Source of the DNA: Dipteris shenzhenensis
Lineage: Eukaryota; Polypodiophyta; Polypodiopsida; Gleicheniales
Reading direction: 5' to 3' (one strand)
Assembly: GCA_047967505.1 (NCBI GenBank)
Contig: CM106538.1
DNA length: 64,000 bases
The position numbers were made by a program, and so were the translations under genes. How positions within the stretch are numbered: position 1 is the first letter of the stretch; the number at the start of each line of letters is the position of its first letter. A model generated the notes under the pieces. That model was not told the origin of the DNA. It saw only the letters and a program-made list of their open reading frames with translations, and did no database searches. Positions 50,428 through 62,073 of the stretch are shown here, piece by piece.

Positions 50428-51617
50428 TGTTAGAAATGACCCAACAGAGGGTACGCACAGCGGAAGACTGATAGAATACCCCAAGAGCTCACACTGTGTG
50501 TCTGTGGGGTGTGGAATGACAAACTTCTTAAACTTATGTGCATAGAATAGATGTGCAGACTCATCAATAGACAATGAACCAGCCAGATAGAAACCACCAA
50601 AATAATATATTTCTGTCCAAAGCTATGGACACAATACAAAAGAGATAGATCCAGAGTCGCACCAACGGTGTGGTCCTCTGATCTTACCACAAGGTACTCC
50701 TCCTATCTGTTGGCTATCTCTAGACTCGAGCTCGCGTGCTCCACCTCGAGCGTAAGTAGGTTTCCGTCCAAAGATCCAAACACCTTGCTGCCCTAGATGA
50801 ACTCTGTCTGCAGCAACTCCTAGTCTCCTCTACCTCCTAGATGTAGGCCTGAGGGTGTGAGTGTAGCTGCTCCTGCTGCTCCTCTGATGGCTGAGCTGTT
50901 GAATGATTTGTGAGGCCCAGGGCCTCTCCTTTTATAGGCCCCAAGGCCTGCTGCAAAAACCGACTGGCAGACCCCTAACTGGCCGACTTTCTGTCTGCCC
51001 TAAAACCGACCTGGTTGGCTGCCCCTACCAGCCCAACCAGGGCCCTATATAAGGGTCTTCTCTAGGCCCTTTTTTAGCCTTTGTTCCAGGGATTCAGCCC
51101 CCCCCTGGCCAGCCCATCTCCAGGCCTGATTTGCTGGCTCCAACCAGACCCACCAGCCTCAACCAATGGCCGACCCAGGTGCTGCTTCTCCCTTCCATGG
51201 TTGCGCCACCTGTAGGCTCTGTTGCAGGTGTCCATTTACACACAGATGCCCTCCACATAGGCGCCTTCATCTGTGCAATCCTGTGCCATGTCTGCTGCCC
51301 CTGACTGACCTCCTGCCAGGTTAGATCCAGGACTTGCTGTCCTCGCCATCTGCTCCTTCCACAGGTTCCATCCATTGCAGCCATACTGATCTCTTTGATG
51401 TGGGGGACTGCCCATGTGGCAGCCCCTCTCTTTCTTTTCTCTTGGGCACATCCTGCCCTAGGTCTCCCTCCCTCACGCTCTCCTCATATGGGGGCTTACA
51501 GATGGGGAGGTGACCTTTCCAACACTCTTTACTCCTCTCCATCGACACAACATATGAATACATGTCAGCACCATACGTGAATGGATGATAATGAGCCCAA
51601 TGACCCATATTTCAACA
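50428..51617 (-). repeat. 3' LTR of a second minus-strand copia element
   Basis: A 1190-bp LTR with TG...CA ends: on the minus strand TGTTGAAATATGGGTC (51617) to GGTCATTTCTAACA (50428). Purine-rich ACAAGGAAG precedes it. A TATA box, CCTATAAAAGGAGAG on the minus strand, lies at about 50929-50943 and a second TATATAGGGCCC-type site near 51043. The pol stop codon overlaps the LTR start (TGTTGA). Confidence 0.65.
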
Positions 51618-52080
51618 CTTCCTTGTCATTAGGATGGTCTCTATCTCACAAAGAGATAGACACCATTTGAACTTTTCAAACCTCTCACGAGGCAAGGCTT
51701 TTGTGAACAAATTTGCTGCGTGGTCCTTAGAGAAATAATAAACTCGTTGAACAATTCCTTCCTCCACCTGATGTCGTATGAAATGGTAGTAGATATCAAT
51801 GTGCTTTGACCACTCATGATCTTTTGGATTCTTTGCCAAGGCAATGGCACTTTGGTTGTCACAAAAGGTCCCGACAACACTATCTACCAAAATCCTCCAA
51901 GGGCCTTCAAAGCCATATTGCTTCACATGCACACCATGCAAGAGATATGGACACGGCTTCTGCTACAGACAGTGCCACGGTTGCTTGCATCTTGCAATGG
52001 ACATTCAGCATGAATGCATATCCTAAAATAGACTTGCATTTGGGGCGCCTCCCGAATCTGCATCATCAAACCTCTAAGAT
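51612..52080 (-). pseudogene. Ty1/copia RNase H, 3' end of pol
   Basis: Across two frames from 52080: FDDADSGGAP, SILGYAFML, QATVALSVAEAVSISLAWCA and CEAIWL, then TFCDNQSAIALAKNPKDHEW, KHIDIYYHFIRHQVEEG and NLFTKALPRERFEKFKWCL, stop at 51612. This is the complete RNase H C-terminal half of copia with the DNQSAI and FTKALP signatures. Truncated at 52080 by LINE-A. Confidence 0.85.
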
Positions 52081-53690
52081 GTGGCTTTGCGTATGGGCGG
52101 GCTCTACATTGATGAGATCACATCTTTCATCGACCGCCTAGGAGGCGAGGGAGTACCACTAGCTGACTTGATGATACAGATTCTACTATATGCGGATGAC
52201 ATAGTCCTACTGTCATCTTCAGCAGAGGGACCACAAAGAGATCTAGATGCCCTAGAGGTGTTCTGCAGAGGGAGAGAGACTTGATGGTTAACCTTCGGTA
52301 GACCAAGGTCATGATCTTCAACAACTCTTACAGAGTGCTTCACTGACATAGCTTTACATACTAGAGTCAGCCAATGGAGATTGTGCAGTCCTACACATAC
52401 TTGGGTGGTGTTTTCACAAGGCCAGTTTTCACGATGACACACGTAACCAGAGCACGACTCACACAAGGGCATGGTGCTTTGGCTCGACTAGAGCGACAAT
52501 TCTTCCAGGCGCACTTCCAGGATCCACCAATGAAGTGTTGGCTTTTCGACATGCTGGTGAGGCCGACTGCCATGTGTGGAGCACCTTTTTGGGGGTGTGA
52601 TCTTTCAGCAGCAGAATGGAGGAGATTTGAGTAGCTACAGGCTCTAGGATGATTCGGAGTAAGCCCCGGTCCCCCATCAAATAGTACAGGCAGAGTTTGC
52701 CATGACCCCTCTCTAGGTTGATGCCATCTTTTAGACAGTGACATTCCTCCACAAAGTTTGGGACCTGCCTCGCGAGAGACTTCCGAGACTAGCACTAGAG
52801 TCTTCCATACGACTAGAAGAGAGTGGGGTCGGTACAGCATGGTATGCACACATCACCGCATGGTTTGCCAGTCACGGCATTCAGATGGACTGGCTTCCCC
52901 CATTTCAATATAGCATGGATGCACCGCCCGAGTTGATCCCACGGGATGAGATTAACCGCATCATACGGTTAGATCTCCTTCAGCTCCACACATCTCGCAC
53001 TTGGGGGGGGGGGGACCAGGAGTTCCCCACCAAGACCCAGCTCTACTATTGCCATTTCCTAAGAGTATCGGAGGATGGGCTCATCATCATACCTCAGTAT
53101 CTCGAGGACAGAGGAGTCTCACACGCGCTGAGGATTGCCATTGGACAGATGCGGGTCTCGTCCCATCAGCTGAGGATCGAGGCAGGGAGAGCTGCAAGCA
53201 TACCCAGAGAGCAGCAGACTTGTAGGTTGTGCACGATGGGGGCGGTCGAGATAGAGGAGCATTTTCTATGTGTCTGCCTAGCCTACTATGAGATCTAAGG
53301 GCACTACCATTGCCTTTTTCAAGAGGGGCATGGCTTTTGCCCACTCCCACGACCGATCCACTTCCAGGACTAGGTCTGTATTGGGCTCTGCCTGATGGAG
53401 ATGCGACGACACAGAGAGACACTACTACGACATATCAGAGGGCAGCAGGATGGGACCACCGCACCCCCAGGGCACTGAGGTAGACCGAGCGTAGAGACAG
53501 GTCACGGATTTCTATGCATTTGACTCAGCTCCAAGGCACTCTGGGGTAGAGGAGGAGGAGCTGGCCGACATGAGAGATTTATAGATCGGTGGAGAGAGCT
53601 GACACAACACTATTGGACGAGGGACACAGAGACCGTACACAATGCGATAGGCGACCAGAGCACACACGATCGAGGTTCGACCTATTTCAG
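52081..53690 (+). pseudogene. LINE-A ORF2 (RT 3' half and C-terminal finger), 5'-truncated
   Basis: Starts inside RT: LYIDEITSFIDRL, then IQILLYADDIVLLSSS (YADD about 52189-52200) and DLDALEVFCRGRE. After a shift: IVQSYTYLGGVFTRPVF, LARLERQFFQAHFQDPPMK and LFDMLVRPTAMCGAPFWG. A long frame at 52738-53298 covers the C-terminal domain, ending QQTCRLCTMGAVEIEEHFLC and YYEI, a CX2C...HX4C-like finger. The remaining 390 bases are out of frame. The YADD-IVLL, YLG and LF-x-x-LV-x-P order is classic LINE RT. Clade not assigned. Confidence 0.8.
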
Positions 53691-54090
53691 CTCTCCTCAA
53701 GGGAGATCAACCGAGCCCATTGGATCCAGATATCGAGGAGACCACACCCTCCACCTCCACGGGAGACAGCCCGATAGATGCAGATACATGAGCTCTTTGC
53801 ATCTCATTAGAGAGCTACCATGGAGCCTGGAAACGTGGAGTCGGCTCATGCACTTGGACTCTAGCTCTAAGCACTTGATTTTTTCATATTTTCATGCCAC
53901 CCTCATGCTATTTTGCTACTTTTTTGCTATTTTGTACTAGTATAGCATTTTAGTGCTCAGCAAGAACATTAGCGAGCCCTTTGCCCCATCCCACAGTGGT
54001 CTGTATGAGTTACTTGATTCTGTACTTTGTCCCATAGGCCCGCAAGGCCTCCTGCGGACGTTAATATATCTTTCTTTCTTTCTTTCTAAT
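53691..54090 (+). repeat. LINE-A 3' UTR and tail
   Basis: AT-rich UTR with GCTATTTTGCTACTTTTTTGC repeats, then GTCCCATAGGCCCGCAAGGC, CTGCGGACGTTAATATATC and four to five CTTT units at about 54070-54088. The GGCC...GGCC arms form the tail hairpin. It provides the reference for the 3' end of ORF2-bearing LINE-A copies. Confidence 0.7.
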
Positions 54091-55349
54091 GTCTTTCGTC
54101 TTTTGTGGCGTGACCCTCCTTATCCATGGGGGCTGATTCGAAAGCTGTAAAGCGGGATCAACTAAATGGCGTTTTTCATCCTCCTCTACCTCTTTATTTC
54201 CCAAGTGGATGAATGGTTGAGAGAGAATTGTTTGGGATGTCTTGGACAACTCTATGATTGAGCATATAGAATTGGACAGTGATAAACCTAAGGATGAGTA
54301 GTCACGGAGTACAGAGATTGGTGAGACTGATTGTTACCGCCACTTCTTTCTTGGGTGAATTATTCCTTTGTAAAAGGGTGTTTTTGGTTATTCTAGTTCA
54401 AATATGTATATATTTAATAAAGAATGGGTGACACATGCCCTCATATATGCAAGTGTGATCACTTGATTATCCCTCGAGTGTCTCTCATTGATCAACTCCA
54501 CCTTCATCCTTACCTAATGTTGCCACATGGCACTATATCAACGGTGTAAGCTTATCACTTTCCTCTAAATGCTGCCATGGGTGACACATGCCCTTGAATC
54601 GAGCATCGTCGCTTGATTATTGCTGGTGTGTCTCTGATTGTCAAACTCCATCTTCATCCTTATTTAATACCGTTATGTGGCACTATCACACCGGTAGAGT
54701 CTAGAGCAACCCTCCAAGGCCAATCTCTTAGTGTCCATCTTGCTGCATATAACAAAAGTATCTTTCTGCAGTGCGAGTAACATCATGCTGAAATCATGCT
54801 GACTCTCCTAAATCTCCAAGCTACACTCCTTTACGTCTCTTTCTTCATAGCATGGAATATTGATTGGTAGTTGTCGGCAACAGCGTCCTGCCCAAAAGGC
54901 ATGCAGCCTTCTAGAAAGCTCATGGCTGTCAAGATAGGATGGTAACTCGCTCTCAGCTGGTTCAGGACCACAATTTTAAGTATGCATAAGACACATTGAT
55001 GTGGTTTGGAGACCAGTACTGACTGCTTGCCGGTTGGTACATGATTTTTGCTCAATGAAATCAAGATATATTGTGGCAACAGAGTATGTCTCCCCTATTG
55101 GCAGTGTTTTCCACCATAGAATCTGTCTAATTAACTTCTATGTTGATGCACCACACATAATCATGTGTGTGTGACAACATAGGCAACATGCACCTACTAG
55201 ATGGGTAAACAATAAGATACGATTTGATTTGCATAATATACATTATTTTGATACCATGTTACTGACAAGAACAAAGCGTTAGTGGTGTTAATAATACAGG
55301 TTAACCGTAAGTGTGCATATGGTCTAAAACATTAACAAATGCATAAGAA
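54091..55349. other. Intergenic or intronic DNA with a diverged 155-bp duplication
   Basis: GGGTGACACATGCCCT begins two related blocks at about 54425 and 54580; both continue with CTTGATTAT, GTGTCTCT and CTTCATCCTTA. No gene is seen. Because a 3' splice site follows at 55415, this stretch may lie in an intron of the cupin gene, but no upstream exon could be identified. Confidence 0.4.
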
Positions 55350-55380
55350 TGTGTGTTAGAGAGAGAGAGAGAGAGAGAGA
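55350..55380. repeat. (GA)n microsatellite
   Basis: TTAGAGAGAGAG... about 15 GA units, 35 bases upstream of the cupin exon. Confidence 0.9.
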
Positions 55381-55415
55381 CTTTCTTTAACTGAATGAGA
55401 TTCCTGTTTATGTAG

Positions 55416-55873
55416 GAGAAGGTATTAGTGTGTGGGTATTGGGAGTGCTCGTTATTTTGAAAGCCCTTGGCAATGAAACTGGAGGTTCGTATTCTCTTTT
55501 TGAGCATATAGTTCCTCCAGGAACGGGGCCCCCTCTTCATATCCACACTCAAGAAGATGAGACATGGTATATGCTTGAAGGAGAGCTTGTATGGAAAGTT
55601 GGCAATCAGGAGTTTAATGCTAGAAAGGGATCCTTCATACATTTACCACGTTTTGTTGCACATACGTTTGTCAACGAGTCAGACAAGCCTGCACACATGG
55701 TGCTTACATGTGTTCCTGCAGGCTTTGAGAGGTGGTTTCTTGAGGTTGGCAAAGAAGTGGTAAATCCATCAGATGCAGCTCCTAAAATGTCCAAGGAAGA
55801 TACAGCCCTTGCATTGAGGCTAGGTGCAGAGTATGGTCTCGTTATTTTGGGACAGGATCATTCTTCTGCATGA
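55416..55873 (+). CDS. Cupin-domain protein, last exon (partial)
   Basis: TTCCTGTTTATGTAG at 55401-55415 is a good 3' splice site. The exon opens in phase with GEGISVWVLGVL if the previous exon supplies one G. About 150 residues follow to TGA at 55873. Cupin motif 1 is PPLHIHTQEDETWYMLEGEL (HXHX4E...G), motif 2 is GSFIHLPRFVAHTF (GX5PX4H), so the three metal-binding His and the Glu are present. A C-terminal helix region ends ALRLGAEYGLVILGQ. It resembles bacterial-type single-domain cupins (cupin_2) more than plant germins, and has no signal peptide in this exon. Substrate unknown. The 5' exon or exons were not found, so it may be a partial gene. Confidence 0.7.
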
Positions 55874-57350
55874 TATTTTCTTCCAAGTGATTGTCATGGA
55901 CATGGCATGTGGCCAGAACAATCCAGACAGTCTATTCAAATGATGTGCAATAGTTAATATCCTGTACTCATTGGTATTAGTGTATAATAAGATTTGTGTT
56001 CGGATTTCCTGGTTAATATTAAAATGAAAAATTTTGTGCTGTAAGATATTTCATTGATATTCCCATACTTGGTCTAGAGAACTTGAAATCTTTAAAAAAG
56101 GTAGAAAAAGTATTGAATTGAAATTTTATGAATGCCAAAATTTAGCAGAACACGTTTTTTATAAAAAGCACAGTGCCTACTTTTACATGTAGATAAAGGT
56201 TAGGATGCCCGTTGTATATAAGGTTCCAAAAGTCTTATAATTCTGACTCTTCTACCCCCTAGACACACAGGGCCAAACAATAGGAGCAGTCTGAGGCCAC
56301 TTACTATAACCAATGAGAAAACTGTAGCTGTAAGCTTTATGAAGACACAGGCGAAAACGTGTGCTACAATTTTAACAGGGGCGGGCTCTTCCACTCACAA
56401 CAATACGACAGGGCCCAGGCATGAATACTGGAAAGTAAAAGTAGCCTTTTTCATTACACCATTTGGAGCAAGTTCTCACCTGACTCTATCAAAAGTGTAC
56501 AAACTTGCAGGAACCTTAGGCACCTTGGTTTGCTTATCTCAAGAAAAAGTGAAAATGTATTCCATTTAATCCAAAGAATTGCAGCCTGGTAATGCAGGTA
56601 ATGTAGCTTCCTTGGATGACAGCAAAGAACAAAAAGGAACCCATTAAAGGGACGTGACAGGACCAAACCCAATGGGTCCTAAGAAAATGAGAGAGCACTA
56701 TATCAACATCTACTATATATCTGGCGTTGCAAATAGCTTCAACAAAGCAACAACCACCATGATGAAAGGCGGCTGGGGTGAAGGTCAGAAGGAGCGATTA
56801 TCCTGTGTTGTAAAATACAGTATCTCCTTTAGGCAGCATGTTAACATTGAATCAAAAGATAACATCTTGAAATAACCTAGAATCCATACCAAGACCTAGG
56901 TGGAAAGTTGGCCACATTGCAATATCTAACAATGCAGGAAAGTTGGACATCTACCTAGAATCCATATAAAGACCTAGGTGGAAAGTTATTCATAGAATAT
57001 AAACCTAGTAGGAGCTCTAGGCAGCATTATTGACGTGAATAAGAAGAAAATGCCTAGAACTGAGCTTTTGAAAGGAGTTTTACTTGCAGCACTAGGTAAA
57101 CGTAGAAGAGTTTTTGGCTTCCCCCCACCTTTTACAGTCCAACATAGCTTCCAGAGGTCACAGGCAGACATGGTAGCATGCAGTGGAGAGACACATCCTC
57201 ACAAAATCACATGGGGAAGGCCTCGATTGGCAGTACATGAAAAAGGGAAGAATGGAGGGGAGAATGAGAGGAAGGGGAATGAAATTGGAGCTTACAAGGT
57301 CCACAATGAACTAGTCCCTGTCTAGGGCAATTTCAGCCAAGGCTATGGAT
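55874..57350. other. Cupin 3' flank and unassigned sequence
   Basis: Probable 3' UTR to about 56030 (AATAAGA at 55985 and ATTAAAATGAAA). Beyond, frames at 56339-56569, 56654-56875 and 57035-57325 show no recognised domain. The phrase CCTAGAATCCATA...GACCTAGGTGGAAAGTT repeats at about 56876 and 56956. Confidence 0.35.
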
Positions 57351-60300
57351 AAGGATAGAAAGTTTTTACCCTTATAACATGGCTTTTGGAGATTGCAAGG
57401 ATCCATACAGTAGTATCTTTGTGAACTTGGATTATACGAGTGCAGAACATGTGACAAGCTTTGTCCAAATGCTTCATTATCCATGATGGCATGCTAGTTG
57501 AGACTAGTTTTACTTTCTGATTGTAAAATTCAATGCTTGGAATTAAGCAGTAGAACTTTGCATTACAGCAACTGATAGATGTCAAGGTGATTTCTTTTTT
57601 TGAGGGGGTTTATTAAGGAAGGCATGCATTGCATTTTGGTTGAGTGTATTCTTTGAAAGTGGGCCTTGTAGAAGTCAAGTTCATGACCATCAATGGCTTG
57701 ATCGCCCCAGCTTTTTCAACTCAATGCCTTGCGAGCTTTTGGACAACAAAGGGTGTACAGCACACTGAGGGCTTGTATAGGTGAAGCAAAGGGTGTAGAA
57801 CATGCTGAGGGCTTATATAGGTGGAACAATATGAAACCAAAGGATCACCTCGTGTTAGTCGGTTGGTCTTAGGTGAAGATATGTTTGTTGGAAAATGCAA
57901 GATGCACAAATAAGTATAATGATGGCGAAGATTTTGGCAGGTAAGATAGGGAAATGCAAGACGCAAAGATTTTGCATGTTTAAAGTCAAAAACACAAACG
58001 ATTCCATCTTTGAAAGGCCACTCTCATCTCGTGCAAAATTTTTGAAAGACACACACTTACGCATGCATTAATTCAAACACACACACAAAACCATTTTTTT
58101 GCAAAAACTTAAGATGAATTTGCATCAACATCCAATGCCCATAATGCAAATACAAGTTAAAACTCGAAGCAACTACAAGTTTAAAAAAGTCATCAGATTT
58201 TGGAATTTATTATGTAAACATATATAATGTACATTGACCATAAATGTGTTGCCAAATGTCAAATAGTGAGCTATATTTCATAAATGTGTCATTGCAAAAA
58301 ATGTGGTTCATGGAGCATTTACAAGAGGAGTTATAGCCTATGACACTAGGTTTAGAGCAAACTCCATCTCTTCCATGGGTCTCATTGTTAGAATTTCATT
58401 GCATCTAGCTCTCCTTAAAATGTCCAACATTTTTGTGTTGCCATTCTAGTGTATCATCAATTCATGTGCATGCGATTTGATGGCTTTGAGAAGGTGTGTG
58501 TTAGGCATGGGATGATTGGAATCAAAATTAATATAGAGTATTTTTGAAGGATTGGATCATCTTAACTATGATCTATCCTATCGCCAAATATATTAGAGTG
58601 ATGGTTGTAGATTCCCTTCAATCAAGGAAAAACATGGGGGTGAATATTAGCCCAATACGATTCTAGAGGCTTCTCCAAGTTGCCTGGGCTAATATTTACA
58701 ACTTTAAATTTGATAAATTTGCCCAAAGATTAACATAGCTTTCTACATGAGCTCTGGATTTAGCCCTCCAAGTAATCAACACAAGTCATTTGGAGCCATC
58801 TATAAGGAATCTATGTAGGAAGTTAAGTACACTTACACCCATTGAATCCTTGAAAATGGTAGCTGGGCAATATTTACAACTCTATATTGGAGAAAGGTTC
58901 ACCCAATGACCTACACTTCATAGTTGTATTTGTGAGAGATTTGCCCAATGAGTTATACTTTCATAACTATGTTCTCCTCTTTTTTATCCTGCCTTTTATG
59001 TACAATTATATATTGATTTACAGTTATATATTTTGGTGGTTGTCTCATTGGCTATAAACTACTATGCAAAATCAATTTATGTCTTTAGAGGTTGCTTTTC
59101 AGCTTTCTAAATGGCTTTTGGGTCTTTTAAAACTCCATCGCCATCCTTGAGTCAATGACACCTACTTGGCATTCATACTATCTTCAAGGTCCAATGAAAT
59201 GTTGTCGAGATGCAAGTCTATGTTTATTCCATGTTCCAAGTGCAACCTTGCTAATCTAATGACCAATTTATGTATAATATGATGTACATTGCCATTAGAT
59301 CTGTGCCTTCCCTTAGAATGGTGCATGTATGTCGTTAAACTTCTCTCTACCATTTGGGAAGATATGAAGGAATTGCATCAAACTATAGTCATTAAAGTAT
59401 GACGTGATGTCCATAAGGGCTCTCCTAGGGTTTGCAATCACACAAGCAAGCACTAGGTCATGAAGTTGCATTCATACATTGCCCACATGCAAACTATTGC
59501 CCTTGTATCTTTTGCCACCATAGCTAGTATGGCATGATAAACTTGGGGATCTTATTAACAAGACTTTGTAGATAGTGCCATTAGGGGATCTCTGCCTTTG
59601 TGATGTACATTAAAAAAAGAGATGTTGGTAGTGTTAGTACTTGGTTTAGGCTATTTTTTCCCCTAATGGTTGAGAAGGTCTAGCAGTCGCATGTCCTCTT
59701 TTTGCTAGCTTCTCAACCTTAACAAAGGTGGTTGTTGACCTCTTCACTAAACACATAGTGATAGTAGCTCATCACTCCGACTTCAAGATCCTTTACGTGT
59801 CAGTCCACAAGGATGTCCACAATGGGCAAGATTCAAGCTTGCTTTGCACGCTTCTATAAAGAGGCTCTTGGTATTTTCTATTAAGATGTCAGTCCAAAGC
59901 ATGCTATCACTCTCCCATGTACTAGGTTAGCTAGGTATCATGGCCTTGAGATTTCAAGTTCTCTTTGGCATCCTCAACTGTTATCCTTTTCACAATGCTT
60001 ATCCTCTCCAAGTTGTCTAATCTCACCTTCACGCATGTTGCATAGCCTCGCACAAAAAATATTCAATACAAGCTAACTTAAGTCTTGCTTAGCCTTGTCC
60101 TTGAATTTTGCTTATCCTAAATAAAGCCATACCTCTGCGTGCAAAAGGTTGAAGCCTATATATTGTGTGTAAAGAACTGCATTTATATTAGTGTATTTTG
60201 ACATGATATAGATGGATGATGTATCTAATCAAAAGTATTTTCATCCTCTAGTTGACCCTTTTGTTTGGACATTTTTGCTATTTTTTATTTGTAGGCAATT

Positions 60301-61346
60301 GTTAGACTTCATGTCCATAGGCCTTAGGTTGACTAGGTTGATGTAACGTGTGACTTTGATTAATTTCTCTCAATTTGATATGGTCACACAATTGATTTTT
60401 CAATTATGGTGTAATCTGGCTATCCTCATCTAAAATGGCATCATATGCACAAGCATATGCACTATCAAAGGTTATTTTGAAGAATAGCCTAGTGACCTTG
60501 ACTTGTATGGCCGTGATTAGTGACCTTGACTTGTATGGCCATGATGATTGCTAAAGTTGTAATTTTGGTCTAATCTGTTAAGTAGTCGAAGATTTTCTAA
60601 GACAATTAGAGATTCTTTGTAGGTGCTCTAAGGGTCCCTCCCTAAGGAGTTTTCAAGGGGGCTAAGCATAGTTAGGCTCGAAAAATTAGTTGAAAAGCTA
60701 TTATCTTCCATGACCGTAAGCTCATTCACTATGAAGGCCCGATGTGTTTGGAAGCGAAAGGCCTTTAGCTTTGTGAGGGATTTTTCATGGGAGTCCCTTT
60801 TGAGGACTCCTTAGGAAGGCATCCCCTCATGACTTCATTCATTAAGTTTGTGAGTTTTTACCTATTGAAGCCTTCCCTTGTGCACTTTCTCAAGAAGGAT
60901 TGGACCTCTAAGCTAATGAGGGATCTCCTCATGATTGATCCTTGGTTTGTTAGTCGATTTGTTATTCGAACATTTAAGAAAATCGTGCTTTTAAACTTGA
61001 CCTCTTTAGTAGGAAGATAATGAGCAAATGGACTTGTTTGCCTAAATCTATCATTAGGATTAAACCATCCTCGTCTTTTCTCTGAGCATCCCTCAATACG
61101 GAGGTTCCCTCTCCTTATGCCCAGGGCGATACTACTGATGCAAAAGATCATGGTTGTATGTAAACATGCATGCTTTGTTAAACATACTACTTAAACTATT
61201 GTGAAAGCTATATGAGAAGAAACCATTGATTGATGGTTTAGGTTGAAGTCGTCAAGCGCAAGCAACCTCTCCACAGTGGAGGATCGGCGCCCACGTCCAT
61301 TCACCAGCACCTTCCACGCTCTTCGCTTCTTCTTCCATCCATCCAT
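57351..61346. other. AT-rich gene-free stretch
   Basis: About 4 kb without any recognised gene, LTR or LINE motif. Short duplications only: a 41-bp unit with GCAAAGGGTGTA(C/G)A(G/A)CA...GAGGGCTT(G/A)TATAGGTG at about 57748-57830, and AGTGACCTTGACTTGTATGG twice with a 27-bp period near 60490-60545. Small frames (60787-61020) look random. Confidence 0.5.
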
Positions 61347-61362
61347 CCCCCCCCCCCCCCCC
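61347..61362. repeat. C16 tract in the TIM17 5' leader
   Basis: A run of 16 C ends 15 bases before the TIM17 ATG. The frame upstream of the ATG is open to a TTG at 61243 but has no ATG, so this tract lies in the 5' UTR. Confidence 0.85.
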
Positions 61363-61377
61363 ACGCCTCCTTCCGCC

Positions 61378-62073
61378 ATGTCTGCGCCCGATCAATCCCG
61401 AGAGCCTTGCCCTGACAGGATTCTTGATGACATCGGCGGTGCCTTCGCAATGGGCGCTGTGGGTGGTTCCGTCTTCCATTTCCTTAAAGGCGTGAAGAAT
61501 TCGCCCAAGGGCGAGCGTGTCTTCGGCGGTGGCCAAGCCGTGAGGATGAATGCTCCGCGTGTGGGAGGAAGCTTTGCTGTTTGGGGAGGCTTGTTTTCCA
61601 CTTTTGATTGCTCCATGGTTTACCTGCGACAAAAGGAGGATCCTTGGAATTCCATCATCGCTGGTGCAGCTACCGGTGGCTTTTTGCAGATGCGGCACGG
61701 TTTGAGATCTGCCTCTCGATCTGCTATGTTTGGTGGTTTGATACTTGCCCTCATCGAAGGAGCTGGTCTTATGCTTAATAGGGTTCTCGCTACTATGCCT
61801 CAAATGCCCCCGCCCATGGAGGAACCCATGCCGCAAATGGCTGGTGTCGGAGGAGCCACATTTGGGGGAATTCCTTCGGGTATTCCTAGCACCGCTCAAG
61901 GGATTCCTGCTGTGAGCAACGCGACTTCAAGCGCAGAGGATTCAAGGTCGAGCTCATGGATTGGAGGATGGTTAGGAACGAAGAAAGAAGAATCATCGAC
62001 TCCCGCTAGCGAAACTTTGGGCTCGTTTGAAACTACATCAGGAACAACGATGCCCACATTTGACTACAAATGA
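61378..62073 (+). CDS. TIM17: Mitochondrial import inner membrane translocase subunit TIM17
   Basis: 231 residues from ATG to TGA, intronless. The Tim17/Tim22/Tim23 domain spans residues about 8-137 with four membrane segments: GGAFAMGAVGGSVFHFLKG, SFAVWGGLFSTFDCSMVYLR, SIIAGAATGGFLQMRHGLRS and SAMFGGLILALIEGAGLML. Cys11 and Cys78 have the same 67-residue spacing as the disulfide pair of yeast Tim17. Residues 138-231 form a Met/Pro- then Ser-rich tail with SSSWIGGWLGTKKEE, like the tail of Arabidopsis TIM17-2. The protein forms the lateral part of the TIM23 presequence translocase in the inner mitochondrial membrane. No ATG in frame upstream; context CCGCCATGTC is favourable. Appears functional. 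Confidence 0.95.
   Translation: MSAPDQSREPCPDRILDDIGGAFAMGAVGGSVFHFLKGVKNSPKGERVFGGGQAVRMNAPRVGGSFAVWGGLFSTFDCSMVYLRQKEDPWNSIIAGAATGGFLQMRHGLRSASRSAMFGGLILALIEGAGLMLNRVLATMPQMPPPMEEPMPQMAGVGGATFGGIPSGIPSTAQGIPAVSNATSSAEDSRSSSWIGGWLGTKKEESSTPASETLGSFETTSGTTMPTFDYK

Noticed and set aside
57700-58064. Minus-strand frames near 57721-58064 as a small gene
   Set aside because: Overlapping frames arise from a short repeated AT-rich segment; no recognisable domain or start context.
61243-61377. N-terminal extension of TIM17
   Set aside because: The frame is open upstream but starts at TTG with no ATG, and includes the C16 tract; the family start is at the ATG at 61378.
61252-61899. 215-codon minus-strand frame opposite TIM17
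   Set aside because: Antisense shadow of a conserved gene, without motifs of its own.
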